From Paenibacillus methanolicus (GTDB lineage: Bacteria > Bacillota > Bacilli > Paenibacillales > Paenibacillaceae), in NCBI RefSeq assembly GCF_008124765.1, contig NZ_VNHS01000001.1:1116001-1180000 (forward strand): a DNA stretch of 64,000 nucleotides. Reading direction: 5' to 3'. The notes below the pieces were generated by a model, which was not told the DNA's origin, did not search any database, and saw only the letters and a list, made by a program, of their open reading frames with translations. Made by a program: the position numbers and the translations under genes. How positions within the stretch are numbered: position 1 is the stretch's first letter; each line of letters opens with the position of its first letter. This document shows, piece by piece, positions 1 through 8,553 of this stretch.

Positions 1-344
1 CCGATCGCTTCCTGCATAGCTGCCGGCTCGAAGCGAAGCTGCGTGACGTTCAGCTGCTTGCTGATCGCTTCTTCCAGATGCAGCGCCATGTTCGTCGTCT
101 GCGCGATGGTCAGCCGGTCGAGATTCGCGTACAAATACGCGCTCGCCTGCGGCAATCCGCCCTTCTGCTCGAGCAGCTCCTCGAATTTGGCGATTACGCC
201 CGCGTTCATGCGCGAGTCGGTCGCGGCCGGCGCCGGACTCGGAGCAGTCGCGGCCGCGGCCGTGACTGCTCCTGCGGAGGAGGCCAGCATCAGCAAGGCG
301 CATGCGGCGATAGCCGTCGTTCGGACCGTACGTATCGTGTTCAT
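1..344 (-). CDS. Secreted protein, N-terminal part (runs off window)
   Basis: The first 114 codons of a gene that continues past the left edge. It starts at the ATG at 344, preceded by AGGGAGA about 12 bases upstream. Residues 1-30 form a typical Sec signal peptide: basic MNTIRTVR, a hydrophobic run and an AGAVTAAAA cleavage zone. An Ala/Pro/Thr-rich spacer follows, then a helical segment containing FEELLEQKGGL. I do not recognise the family; the visible part looks like an exported, mostly helical domain. It is read in the same direction as the LysR gene, about 200 bases downstream of it. That 200-base gap shows nothing I can name. Confidence 0.7.
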   Translation of the reverse strand, partial: MNTIRTVRTTAIAACALLMLASSAGAVTAAAATAPSPAPAATDSRMNAGVIAKFEELLEQKGGLPQASAYLYANLDRLTIAQTTNMALHLEEAISKQLNVTQLRFEPAAMQEAI

Positions 345-545
345 CACGTGTATCGTCTCCCTTGAATTCGCGTTATGGGTGGTACGTGTTCATAAAACTA
401 GTGTAACGGCGGAATGCGTCGAGAAGGCAACGCGATTGTTTCGAACCTGTAAATTCCGAGTTCGAACGGCCGTCCCCCTACCTTCAATCTACTTGTACAC
501 CTATGCCCGCCAGGCCAACCAGCCCCCTCGCGAATGCGAATATCA

Positions 546-1463
546 TTAGGATAGACGTTCCGCTTGACCCGTCGCTTCCTTCAGCGCCTCGATATACGAC
601 AGCGCCAACTTGGACAATGCCAGATTGCGGTGGCAAATCCAGCCGACTTGAATCGTCTCGTCGCAGTCGAGCGGAACCGGAATGATATCATTGCCGTTCA
701 GATCGGAACTCAGCACGCCAGTCGAGATCGTATAGCCGTTCAAGCCGATCAACAGGTTGAACAGCGTCGCGCGATCGCTAACCCGGATTCGCTTCGGATA
801 GGTCAAGGTGCTCAGAATCTCCTCGGCGAAGTGAAACGAATTGTATTCGCCCTGCTCGAACGACAAATACGGATAGTCCTGCAGCTGATCGATCGTCACG
901 CTCCGCTGTTTCGCCAGCGGATTATGCACGCTAATAAAAATATGCGGCTTCGCGGTAAACAGCGGATGGAACGCCAAGTTACCCGACTTGAGCAGCGACT
1001 GAATTACCTTCGCATTGAAGTCGTTCAAATATAGAATGCCGATCTCGCTTCGCATCGTCCGTACATCCTCGATGATGTCGTGCGTCTTCGTCTCCCGAAG
1101 CGCCATCTCGTACTGTTCCTGACCGAATTGCCGGACCAGCGAGACGAACGCGTTCACCGCGAACGCGTAATGCTGGGTCGACACCGAGAAATGCTGCGGC
1201 GACGGCTTGGCGTCCAAATAGCGGCTCTCCAGCAGCTCCGCCTGTTCGACCACTTGTCTCGCATAACCGAGAAACTCGGTCCCCTCCATCGATAACGAAA
1301 TGCCCTTGTTCGTACGCTCGAATATCGTGATCCCCAGCTCTTCCTCCAAATCCTTGATCGCGTTCGACAAGCTCGGCTGCGAGATAAACAGCCGCTTGGC
1401 CGCCTCGTTCATCGAGCCGCGCCGGGCGATCTCGATGACGTATTTCAATTGCTGCAGCGTCAC
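546..1463 (-). CDS. LysR-family transcriptional regulator
   Basis: A 305-residue LysR-type regulator of normal family length. The winged helix-turn-helix lies at residues 1-60 (LQQLKYVIEIARRGSMNEAA, then SQPSLSNAIKDLEEELG). The LysR substrate-binding fold follows from about residue 90 to the end. The open frame extends 62 codons further upstream, but that part is unlike the family. The GTG at 1463 has AGGAGGGG six bases before it and begins right at the HTH, so it was chosen. The gene is divergent from asnA across about 210 bases that hold a 10-bp inverted repeat. LysR proteins often control the divergent neighbour, so regulation of asnA is plausible but inferred. The effector is unknown. Confidence 0.9.
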   Translation of the reverse strand: MTLQQLKYVIEIARRGSMNEAAKRLFISQPSLSNAIKDLEEELGITIFERTNKGISLSMEGTEFLGYARQVVEQAELLESRYLDAKPSPQHFSVSTQHYAFAVNAFVSLVRQFGQEQYEMALRETKTHDIIEDVRTMRSEIGILYLNDFNAKVIQSLLKSGNLAFHPLFTAKPHIFISVHNPLAKQRSVTIDQLQDYPYLSFEQGEYNSFHFAEEILSTLTYPKRIRVSDRATLFNLLIGLNGYTISTGVLSSDLNGNDIIPVPLDCDETIQVGWICHRNLALSKLALSYIEALKEATGQAERLS

Positions 1464-1548
1464 TGCGTCCCCTCCTCTAATGGGCATCCATTCGCGCGCC
1501 GCGTATGGGTGAATAGCTTCCATTATACTGACATATCTACGCGATGGG

Positions 1549-1584
1549 GACATGGGATTGAAATTTTTTCGCGTATCCCATGTC
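1549..1584. promoter_or_regulatory. 10-bp perfect inverted repeat between LysR gene and asnA
   Basis: GACATGGGAT at 1549-1558 is matched by ATCCCATGTC at 1575-1584 across a 16-base AT-rich spacer. It sits midway between the divergent start codons at 1463 and 1672. Position and symmetry fit an operator for the LysR protein, but a transcript hairpin is also possible. Confidence 0.45.
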
Positions 1585-1671
1585 ACCGTACTTGCTTTAA
1601 CGCAATAAACTACTGAGGTGCAAGCGAGGCGAAAGCCCATCATTCCCAAAGTTATTGGAGGCTACAACAAC

Positions 1672-2685
1672 ATGTCGACAACTGTAGTGGTGCCGCGGAG
1701 CTACGAACCGAAACTGAATCTGCTTCAGACCGAACGCGCCATCAAAGCGGTCAAGGATTATTTCGAGGGGGCTCTTGCGGACGCCCTTCAATTGACGCGG
1801 GTTTCCGCCCCGATCCTGCTAAAGAACGGCACCGGCATTAACGATAACCTGAACGGCATCGAGCGTATCGTCTCGTTCGACGCCCCTGCCGTGGCCGACG
1901 CGCAGCTCGAGGTCGTGCAATCGCTGGCGAAATGGAAGCGCATGGCGCTTGCCCGGTACGGCATTCCCGTTGGAGAAGGTCTCTATACCGATATGAACGC
2001 CATCCGCCGCGACGAAGCGCTCGATAACCTGCATTCCTTGTATGTTGACCAATGGGACTGGGAGAAAGTCATCGCCTACGAGAACCGGACGCTGAATACG
2101 TTGAAATCGGAAGTGCTGAACATTTACGCGGCGGTTCGCCAAACAGAAGCTTACCTTTGCAGCCGTTTCCCGCAGCTATCGCCGATTTTGCCGGAGAAAA
2201 TCCAATTCATCACGACCCAGGAACTAGAGACGCTGTACCCGGAGCTATCGCCAAAAGAGCGCGAGAACGTCATCGCCAAGCAATACGGCGCGGTATTCGT
2301 CATGCAAATCGGCGGTTTGCTTCGTTCCGGCGAGAAGCACGATGGCCGTTCCCCGGATTATGACGACTGGCAGTTGAACGGCGACATCGTGCTGTGGTAT
2401 CCGGTATTGGAACGCGCATTCGAAATTTCGTCGATGGGCATCCGCGTCGACAAGAAAAGCCTGCTCGATCAGCTGGCCGAATCGGGCGAGGAAGCCCGCC
2501 AATCCCTTGAATTCCATCAAGCGATCCTAAGCGGCAAACTGCCTTATACGATCGGCGGCGGCATCGGTCAATCCCGGTTGTGCATGTTCCTGCTGCGCAA
2601 AGCCCATATCGGCGAGGTGCAAGCATCGGTCTGGAATGATGAAGTGATATTCGCTTGCGAGAACGGCAATATTCCGCTCTTGTAA
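1672..2685 (+). CDS. asnA: Aspartate--ammonia ligase (asparagine synthetase A)
   Basis: A 337-residue AsnA (family usual length about 330). It makes asparagine from aspartate, ammonia and ATP in the cytoplasm, and has a class II aminoacyl-tRNA-synthetase-like fold. Diagnostic stretches are RVSAPILLKNGTGINDNLNG (residues about 43-62), LAKWKRMALARYG, EGLYTDMNAIRRDE, YVDQWDWEK and the C-terminal GGGIGQSRLCMFLLRKAHIGEVQAS. The ATG at 1672 follows TTGGAGG. An in-frame ATG 18 codons upstream lacks a good ribosome binding site and adds non-family residues. The gene is divergent from the LysR regulator and stands alone. No T-box leader was found in the roughly 200-base upstream region. Confidence 0.97.
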   Translation: MSTTVVVPRSYEPKLNLLQTERAIKAVKDYFEGALADALQLTRVSAPILLKNGTGINDNLNGIERIVSFDAPAVADAQLEVVQSLAKWKRMALARYGIPVGEGLYTDMNAIRRDEALDNLHSLYVDQWDWEKVIAYENRTLNTLKSEVLNIYAAVRQTEAYLCSRFPQLSPILPEKIQFITTQELETLYPELSPKERENVIAKQYGAVFVMQIGGLLRSGEKHDGRSPDYDDWQLNGDIVLWYPVLERAFEISSMGIRVDKKSLLDQLAESGEEARQSLEFHQAILSGKLPYTIGGGIGQSRLCMFLLRKAHIGEVQASVWNDEVIFACENGNIPLL

Positions 2686-2706
2686 GCGATCCCTGAATGG
2701 TCCAAC

Positions 2707-2747
2707 GCAAAAAAGAAGCAGGCCGCAATTGCTTAGGCCTGCTTCTT
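2707..2747 (-). terminator. Rho-independent terminator overlapping the end of the permease gene
   Basis: A 12-bp perfect stem, AAGAAGCAGGCC/GGCCTGCTTCTT (arms 2713-2724 and 2736-2747), is followed on the minus strand by a T run. The stem overlaps the last five codons of the permease gene. It probably also stops convergent asnA transcripts. Confidence 0.8.
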
Positions 2748-4109
2748 CGTGTGCTGTTTGTTCCATATCCGCTTCTGCATGACGAGCGTCACCACCGCGA
2801 TAATCCCGGATAAGGCGAGGCTTATGAAGAACCCCCATCGGATATCGGATTCCAGCACGACGCCAATGACTGCCGCCAGCAGCAACGCTAGTCCGATGGC
2901 CGCGAACGTCTTATCCGTCGCCTTCAACTGAAGCACCTTGATCGCGGAGACGATGATGAAGCCCCAGTTATACATCTGCATAATTCCCGCGGCCGTCGTA
3001 ATGTAGGCGTAAATTTTGCCGGGCAGCAGCAGAGCCGTCACGATGGACGCGGCGATTCCGGCTGTAGCCAACGCGAGCGAAGGCAGCGGAAGCTCCCGGA
3101 ACTTCAACTTACGCTCGAACAGCTTCGGCGCGTCGCAATCTTTGGCTAGCGTGACGAGCAAATTCGTGACGGCGAACAGCGAAGCCGTCATCGTCGAGAA
3201 TCCGGCAGTCACGATCGCCGCGTTGAACACATGCGGGAAGAATGCCAGATCGTAGCTTTTCAGCGCGGTGACGAACGGGCTTTCCTTCTCGCTAATCGCG
3301 TTGTGCGCGACCATGAAGGTGACGAGACCGATCGAGATGACATAGATGACCGTCAGTCCGATCAGCATCACGCTGCCGGCCTTAGACGCCTCTTCCTTCT
3401 TCTTCAGCTGCATCGACATGAGGCCGATCGTCTCGATGCCGCCATAAGCATAGAACGCGTAGATTAGCGACGACCAGAAGCCTCGGTAGCCGCCGGGCGC
3501 GAACGACTGCCAGCCGTCCGGCCAACCGGGGCGGGCGTCGCTGCCGCCGTGGATCCAGCCGAACAACGCGGCTGCCGCCAGGATGATAAACATGAAGATC
3601 GCGGCCGTCTTCGTTACCGCTAATATATTCTCTACCTTATCAAAACCTTTCGTGCCCAGAAGCACGACCGCGATGGCCAGTACCGCGTATACGGCCGCGA
3701 AAATCCACAGCGGTACCTTCGGGAACCAAAACTGCGTCATCAACCCCAGCGCGGTCAGCTGGCTGCCCATGATCAATATTTTCGAGCCCCAATAATTCCA
3801 TCCGCTCCCGAATCCGGCCCATTTCCCGTAAGCTTTGCCCGCATAGTAGCAGAAGGAGCCTTCCTGGGGATCTTCGCCGGTCATCTTCGCCAGCAGATGG
3901 AATACGATGTACGTGCCGGCAGCCGCGATCAAGAACGAAGCGACCATGGACGGTCCCGCTATCTTGATGCCGATCCCGGAGCCAAGGAAGTAACCGGTCC
4001 CGATCGTGCAACCAATCCCGAGCAGGGAGAGCTGCCACCACGCCAACTCTCCCTTGTTCGCTTTGGCCTTGGACTTGGACGCTTGGTTGGATGAGGATGC
4101 GCTCGACAT
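2733..4109 (-). CDS. APC-family amino-acid permease
   Basis: A 458-residue membrane transporter with about 12 hydrophobic segments and the APC signature near the N-terminus (GIGCTIGTGYFLGSGIGIKIAGPS, residues about 31-54). EDPQEGSFCYYAGKAYG and the conserved FYAYGGIETIGLM segment support the amino acid/proton or antiport type. Substrate cannot be told from sequence. The tail is Lys/Gln-rich. It begins 16 bases after the manganese catalase gene in the same direction, so the two are probably co-transcribed. It ends tail-to-tail with asnA, whose terminator hairpin it shares. Confidence 0.9.
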   Translation of the reverse strand: MSSASSSNQASKSKAKANKGELAWWQLSLLGIGCTIGTGYFLGSGIGIKIAGPSMVASFLIAAAGTYIVFHLLAKMTGEDPQEGSFCYYAGKAYGKWAGFGSGWNYWGSKILIMGSQLTALGLMTQFWFPKVPLWIFAAVYAVLAIAVVLLGTKGFDKVENILAVTKTAAIFMFIILAAAALFGWIHGGSDARPGWPDGWQSFAPGGYRGFWSSLIYAFYAYGGIETIGLMSMQLKKKEEASKAGSVMLIGLTVIYVISIGLVTFMVAHNAISEKESPFVTALKSYDLAFFPHVFNAAIVTAGFSTMTASLFAVTNLLVTLAKDCDAPKLFERKLKFRELPLPSLALATAGIAASIVTALLLPGKIYAYITTAAGIMQMYNWGFIIVSAIKVLQLKATDKTFAAIGLALLLAAVIGVVLESDIRWGFFISLALSGIIAVVTLVMQKRIWNKQHTKKQA

Positions 4110-4125
4110 ACGGGATGCTCGCCCG

Positions 4126-4980
4126 CTACCGGTTCATGTCCGTCAAGCCCGGGCTATGTTCGTTCGGCAGCTCCGGATTGTACGGCAGCGGGTAACCAGG
4201 AGGCGGCGGCACGACCTGCAGCTGTCCGCCGCTGCGGCTTGGCGATTCGCCGTTGAACACTTCCGCGATGCGCGTATCGTCTAGGCGGAAATTAAACAGC
4301 GCGTTGTTGAAACCCATGTCGACGTATTTCCGGCATTCAGGGTATTTGTTCAAATCGTAGTTCGGCACAGGTAACAGCCTGCCCCACTCGACGCCCAGCT
4401 TCTCGAGCGCCTTCGCGAACGCGTTCTGGTGAGCGTTGTCCCGCACGATAAGAAACGCCAGCGTTTCGCGGAACGCTTTGTTCGAGCTCATCTCGTAAAT
4501 TCGCGACTTCTGCAGAACGCCGGTGGATTCGAGCACGAGATTGTCCATCAGATCGGCGATCAAGTTGCCATGCGCGTAGACGTAGCTTCCCTGCCATGGC
4601 AGTCCGGCCGCGTCGACCGGCAGCGAGCTCTGCGCGCCGACGATGAAGTGGTGCGGGTTGGCATGCTTGACCGATTCGTCGAGCGGCGCTGCGTCGATGC
4701 CCGCGTTGCCCGGCAGTTCTTCGCCCGTACCCGTCAACAGCTGGTTAATCGTATTCTGGACGAGCTCGACATGCGCGATTTCTTCCAGAAAAATGCCGCG
4801 GACCAAGTCGCGGAATTCGGTCCGGTTGCCGCGGAAATTGCTGCTCTGGAAAAAAAACTGCATCATCGTACGCATCTCGCCGAATCGTCCGCCAAGCGCC
4901 TCCTGGAGGACGCGGGCCGCCGCGGGATCAGGCTTATCCGGGACGATGATATTGATGAGATCTTCCTTATAGAAATACAC
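4126..4980 (-). CDS. Manganese catalase family protein (YdbD/YjqC type)
   Basis: A 284-residue non-haem di-manganese catalase with a ferritin-like four-helix bundle; the activity is disproportionation of hydrogen peroxide. The metal ligands known for the family are all visible at the expected spacing: E35 (GRFGEMRTMM), E67 and H70 (EEIAHVE), E151 (LVLESTG) and H184 (RDNAHQNAF). A short Pro-rich tail closes the protein. The length fits the YdbD/YjqC group rather than the shorter CotJC coat protein. The ATG at 4980 follows AAAGGAGGAG. Family members often occur in spore formers. It heads a probable two-gene unit with the amino-acid permease and is divergent from the MFS gene. Confidence 0.92.
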   Translation of the reverse strand: MYFYKEDLINIIVPDKPDPAAARVLQEALGGRFGEMRTMMQFFFQSSNFRGNRTEFRDLVRGIFLEEIAHVELVQNTINQLLTGTGEELPGNAGIDAAPLDESVKHANPHHFIVGAQSSLPVDAAGLPWQGSYVYAHGNLIADLMDNLVLESTGVLQKSRIYEMSSNKAFRETLAFLIVRDNAHQNAFAKALEKLGVEWGRLLPVPNYDLNKYPECRKYVDMGFNNALFNFRLDDTRIAEVFNGESPSRSGGQLQVVPPPPGYPLPYNPELPNEHSPGLTDMNR

Positions 4981-5160
4981 GCGTTACTCCTCCTTTGGGG
5001 TAATGGACCGACGTTCTATTTTGCTTTGCGTGCCGCAACATTATCCCTGTTCGGTCAACACATAAAACAACGCGAACTCGCCATCCTACCTAAAGGCCTG
5101 CTCGAACAGCCGCGCTAACCGAATCGGGCGAGCATACCGCATCATAAAGGAGGATCAAGG

Positions 5161-6441
5161 GTGAGTTTGCGCAAATACGCGGCCATTGCGGCGCTGGCCT
5201 CCGTCCCGCTCATGATGACCCTTGGGAATTCCATGTTGATTCCCATTCTTCCGGAGCTGTCGCGTGAGCTTGGCGTCAAGGCGTTCCAGATCAGTCTGAT
5301 TATTACCGTGTATTCGGTCGTAGCCATTCTTCTCATCCCGATCGCCGGGTATTTGTCCGACCGGTTCGGACGCAAGAAGGTTATGATCCCTGCGTTGATG
5401 TTGGCCGCAGCCGGCGGTTTGCTATCAGCCATCGCTTCGTCCGTCGGCGACGGTTCGTACATGCTCGTGCTGGTTGGACGATTCGTTCAAGGCGCGGGAG
5501 CGGCAGGCGCATTTCCGATCGTCTTCCCGCTTACGGGGGATCTGTTTAAGGAGGAAGAAGAAGCGAGCTCCGTACTTGGACTTGTGGAAACTTCCAACAC
5601 GTTCGGCAAAGTGCTAAGTCCGATTTTAGGCTCGCTGATCGCTTTGTGGGCGTGGTACATGCCGTTTTATGCCATTCCGGTGCTCAGCATCATATCCGCA
5701 GCCATGATTTTGTTTCTTATCCATACGCCCGAACAAAAAAGCGGCGACGAGCAAGAAAAACCAAAGTTCTCCGCGTTCTGGAGACAGGTCAAAACTATAT
5801 TCAAGAACGAAGGAAAGTGGTTGTCTGGCGTGTTCATTAGCGGCGGCGCCGGCATGTTCGCCATCTTCACGACGCTATTCTATTTATCCGAACGGCTGGA
5901 GAGCCAATACGGTTATAAAGGCGTCATGAAAGGCGCGCTGCTAGCCATTCCGCTGTCTGCCTTATGTCTGGCGTCGTTCCTTACGGGCAAATGGATCGGC
6001 GAAAAAAAGAACCTAATGAAGTGGTTATCGGTCGGCGGCATGGCGCTGCTATCCGCCACGTCGGTTCTGTGCGCGATCAATCCGCCCGCGACGCTAACCA
6101 TGTGGTTCGTCTGGATCGGCATCGGCTCCATCGGCATCGGGGTGATGCTTCCTTGCATGGACGCCCTCATTACCGAGGGGATCGAGAAAGAACAGCGCGG
6201 CACCGTGACGTCGCTATACAGCAGCATGCGATTCATCGGCGTTGCCGCGGGTCCGCCGCTCGCGGCTCTCCTCATGGGAAACGGGGCAAGTCCAGTCTTC
6301 TGGACGGTCGCCGGCGTATCGATCTTTACCGTGCTTTCGATTCTGTGGCTAATCAAGCCCGAGTCGAAGGCCAAGTCGAAAGGCGGCATCGACCGTTTCG
6401 AACCGAAACGAAACGCACATGCCCCTACCAAAATCACGTAA
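5161..6441 (+). CDS. MFS drug/metabolite exporter
   Basis: A 426-residue major facilitator with 12 predicted membrane segments, starting at GTG 5161 (AAAGGAGG eight bases upstream). The family loop motif GYLSDRFGRKKVM lies between TM2 and TM3. The antiporter motif C region (GRFVQGAGAAGAFPIVFPLTGDLF) is in TM4-5, placing it with drug:H+ antiporters. A charged cytoplasmic loop near residues 190-215 separates the halves, and the C-terminus is a basic, Lys-rich tail. Related Bacillus proteins (YmfD/BacE-like) export siderophores or peptides, but the substrate here is unknown. It is a single-gene unit ending in a strong terminator. Confidence 0.9.
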   Translation: MSLRKYAAIAALASVPLMMTLGNSMLIPILPELSRELGVKAFQISLIITVYSVVAILLIPIAGYLSDRFGRKKVMIPALMLAAAGGLLSAIASSVGDGSYMLVLVGRFVQGAGAAGAFPIVFPLTGDLFKEEEEASSVLGLVETSNTFGKVLSPILGSLIALWAWYMPFYAIPVLSIISAAMILFLIHTPEQKSGDEQEKPKFSAFWRQVKTIFKNEGKWLSGVFISGGAGMFAIFTTLFYLSERLESQYGYKGVMKGALLAIPLSALCLASFLTGKWIGEKKNLMKWLSVGGMALLSATSVLCAINPPATLTMWFVWIGIGSIGIGVMLPCMDALITEGIEKEQRGTVTSLYSSMRFIGVAAGPPLAALLMGNGASPVFWTVAGVSIFTVLSILWLIKPESKAKSKGGIDRFEPKRNAHAPTKIT

Positions 6442-6450
6442 TAAGCCGAC

Positions 6451-6485
6451 AAGAGACCATGGCGCTGCCGTGGCCTCTTTTTATT
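6451..6485 (+). terminator. Terminator of the MFS gene
   Basis: A 13-bp stem with one mismatch and one G-T pair (AAGAGACCATGGC/GCCGTGGCCTCTT, loop GCT), followed by TTTTATTTTA ten bases after the MFS stop codon. Confidence 0.8.
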
Positions 6486-6563
6486 TTAATTTTAAATATC
6501 CCGTCTATAGATTGTCGTTGCACGGCAATACTTGTTGACAGACCAACATTAAGGAGCGCGAGA

Positions 6564-7073
6564 ATGGGGATTTTGAAGGGTAATCCGAAAGATCAGCCGC
6601 TGCATTACGGCGAAATATTCAACCTGTGGACCTACTCGGCCCGAAAAAAGACGGCCATTTCCACTTATCAGCTTTATTTATCGCATGCGGGCGACGACGA
6701 CTTAAAACATCTGGTGGGTAATCTCGTCAAACAAGCGCAACAATCGGCGGCCGAGTGCGACGAGATGCTCGTACATAACGGCCACCTGCCGCCGCCAACG
6801 CTTCCGGAACGACCGCCGGTCAAACTGGAAGATATACCAGCGGGTGCGAGGTTGACCGATCCGGAAATCGCATTTGCCGTCGGCGAAGATATCGCGATGG
6901 GACTTGTCGCCTGCAGCCAAGTCATCGCCAGCGCCATTCGTATTGACGTCGGAGTCCTATTCACCAAATATCACACGCTGCATCTCGCTTCGGCTGCCGC
7001 GGCGCTGGAACTTAGCAAAGAGAAGGGCTGGCTCATTCTGCCTCCCTTGCAGATTCATCGGCCGGAGCATTAA
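6564..7073 (+). CDS. DUF3231 protein (spore-former family)
   Basis: A 169-residue DUF3231 protein. The ATG at 6564 with AAGGAG upstream is chosen inside a longer open frame, because MGILKGNPKDQPLHYGEIF is the family N-terminus. The protein is helical, of ferritin-like/CotF-related type, with a conserved middle (PPPTLPERPPVKLEDIPAGARLTDPEIA) and the tail KEKGWLILPPLQIHRPEH. Function is unknown; relatives in Bacillus are often sporulation-associated. A second, convergent copy lies at 7154-7678 with the same start and end motifs, so the two are paralogues. Confidence 0.85.
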   Translation: MGILKGNPKDQPLHYGEIFNLWTYSARKKTAISTYQLYLSHAGDDDLKHLVGNLVKQAQQSAAECDEMLVHNGHLPPPTLPERPPVKLEDIPAGARLTDPEIAFAVGEDIAMGLVACSQVIASAIRIDVGVLFTKYHTLHLASAAAALELSKEKGWLILPPLQIHRPEH

Positions 7074-7081
7074 TCACGTCA

Positions 7082-7110
7082 AAAGGGCAGCCCGTATCGG
7101 GCCGCCCTTT
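7082..7110. terminator. Bidirectional terminator between the two DUF3231 genes
   Basis: AAAGGGCAGCCC pairs with GGGCCGCCCTTT around a GTATC loop, with one mismatch. Short T runs follow on both strands, and the two genes converge on it. Confidence 0.7.
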
Positions 7111-7153
7111 GAACGTTTGATTTTTCGCTGTCGGGAAAAGTATTCTCTCGAAA

Positions 7154-7678
7154 TTAGACGCCGGCGCCGACGGCTTCCGGACGTTTGATTTGCAGCGGCG
7201 GAGGCATGAGCCATCCTTTTTCTTTGCTTAAACGAAGCATTTTCACGCCGAGCGCTGCCTTCGTCACATGATATTTTCCAAATAATGCGCCCACGTCCTC
7301 GCGAATCGACATCCCCATCACCGTGCTGGCGGCTACCAGCCCGGCTGCGAGGTCGGCAGACACCATCGGGGCGATCTCCTGGTCGGCGAATCTGGCGCCG
7401 ATCGGAATCTCCTCGAGCTTCGCCTCCGGACGCTCGGGCAGCGTCGGTGCCGGCGTAATACCGTTCGCGATCAGAATTTCGTCCAGTTCGGCGATTTCCA
7501 GCTGAGCTTGACGAATCCCCTCTTCGAGAATTTGCCGCAGCTCTTTATCTCCCGTATGGAATTTCAGCGCGTTGTAAGAGGATACACAGCCTTTCGCCGT
7601 AGTCGACGCTTGCCAAATCGCGAAAATCTCGCCGTAGTGCAGCGGTTCGTCTTTCGGGTTGCCGCTTAATACGCCCAT
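7154..7678 (-). CDS. DUF3231 protein, second paralogue
   Basis: A 174-residue DUF3231 protein starting at the ATG at 7678 (MGVLSGNPKDEPLHYGEIF). The 24 extra upstream codons do not match the family. The ribosome binding site (AAAGGGGCG, about 12 bases away) is weak. It shares the LPERPEAKLEEIPIGARFADQEIAP block and the KEKGWLMPPPLQIKRPE ending with the gene at 6564, but about half of the residues between differ, so the duplication is not recent. Function is unknown; a role in the spore coat or spore interior is a guess from the family. Confidence 0.85.
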   Translation of the reverse strand: MGVLSGNPKDEPLHYGEIFAIWQASTTAKGCVSSYNALKFHTGDKELRQILEEGIRQAQLEIAELDEILIANGITPAPTLPERPEAKLEEIPIGARFADQEIAPMVSADLAAGLVAASTVMGMSIREDVGALFGKYHVTKAALGVKMLRLSKEKGWLMPPPLQIKRPEAVGAGV

Positions 7679-7830
7679 GTCGTGAACGCCCCTTTGAAGT
7701 GAGATAATGGCGTGCCCGGTTGCAACCGAGAACACATATAATATCTCCATCGAAAGTGCGGTTATCCGTCTCGAAACGCTCTCATTTTTAACCAGAAGCA
7801 GCCAGAGTTTGCAATCGTCGATGCGAACCT

Positions 7831-8466
7831 TTAACTAACTAGAGCCTGAATGCCTTGAAAGCCGAAGTACGAGCCGAAACCGATGAGCGACAATCCCGAT
7901 AGCACGGAGATTCCTACTAAGCTCTTCTCGTTCAAGAACCTGCGCATGCCGGTCGTCAGCGACGCGACGCACACATCCCAGAGCATAAGACCAAGGAATA
8001 TCATGCTGCTGTAGAGCAGCAGATGGCTCGTTCCGTACGTCGTGGCGGTTTTCGCGAGAATCGATCCGTAGATGCCAAGCCAGAAGAGAATCGACATCGG
8101 GCTGGTGATCGATAGCATGAAGCCGACGAGAAAGCTGCGCCACAGCGAGTCCTTGCGTCTGCCCTGATACGCGACCGGAATTTTATTGGCGGACTTAATG
8201 CTTTCGAAACCGGAATAGATCAAGATGATGCCGCCAAAAAGCCACAGAAAAATTTGTACGATCGGGATGTTAAGAAACTGCACGACGCCCATGTAAATGA
8301 GCAGCATGAACACGGCATCCGCCATCATCGACCCCGTCCCAACGATCCACGCATGCCAGAAGCCGTTCTTGATCCCCTTGTCCAGTCGGGCGGAATTGAC
8401 GGGCCCGATCGGCGCGGCAAGCGTTAAGCCAAGCAATACGTAACTGATCAGCAGCTGGATACTCAA
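7831..8466 (-). CDS. LysE/RhtB-family amino-acid exporter
   Basis: A 211-residue membrane protein with six hydrophobic segments and the LysE-family opening GLTLAAPIGPVNSARLDKGIKNGFWHAWIVGTGSMMADAVFM. The conserved SITSPMSILFWLGIY segment lies in the middle. The family exports amino acids or small metabolites; the substrate is not predictable. The TTG at 8466 is preferred because GGGAGTGA sits eight bases upstream and it gives the usual family length. A longer frame to 8496 adds ten non-conserved residues. Confidence 0.88.
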   Translation of the reverse strand: MSIQLLISYVLLGLTLAAPIGPVNSARLDKGIKNGFWHAWIVGTGSMMADAVFMLLIYMGVVQFLNIPIVQIFLWLFGGIILIYSGFESIKSANKIPVAYQGRRKDSLWRSFLVGFMLSITSPMSILFWLGIYGSILAKTATTYGTSHLLLYSSMIFLGLMLWDVCVASLTTGMRRFLNEKSLVGISVLSGLSLIGFGSYFGFQGIQALVS

Positions 8467-8486
8467 GCGCGATTCACTCCCGGCCC

Positions 8487-8510
8487 TAAAGTGCAAACTT
8501 GTACACTTTA
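8487..8510. promoter_or_regulatory. 7-bp inverted repeat upstream of the LysE-type gene
   Basis: TAAAGTG (8487-8493) and CACTTTA (8504-8510) flank ten bases, 20 bases before the TTG start. This is a possible operator; no regulator gene is adjacent. Confidence 0.3.
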
Positions 8511-8553
8511 TGCCGGGTTGTCCGCTTTTAATCCACTAATGTCGGGCCATCCG

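Noticed and set aside
43..549. Plus-strand open frame at the left end
   Set aside because: It is the antisense of the secreted-protein gene starting at 344; the minus-strand reading has a ribosome site and signal peptide, this one does not.
1464..1671. Possible T-box or other riboswitch before asnA
   Set aside because: No T-box sequence (AGGGUGGNACCGCG-like) or terminator/antiterminator pair was found; only the short inverted repeat is present.
4429..5118. Long plus-strand open frame over the manganese catalase gene
   Set aside because: The minus strand encodes a full catalase with all metal ligands; the plus frame is Arg-rich shadow sequence typical of GC-rich DNA.
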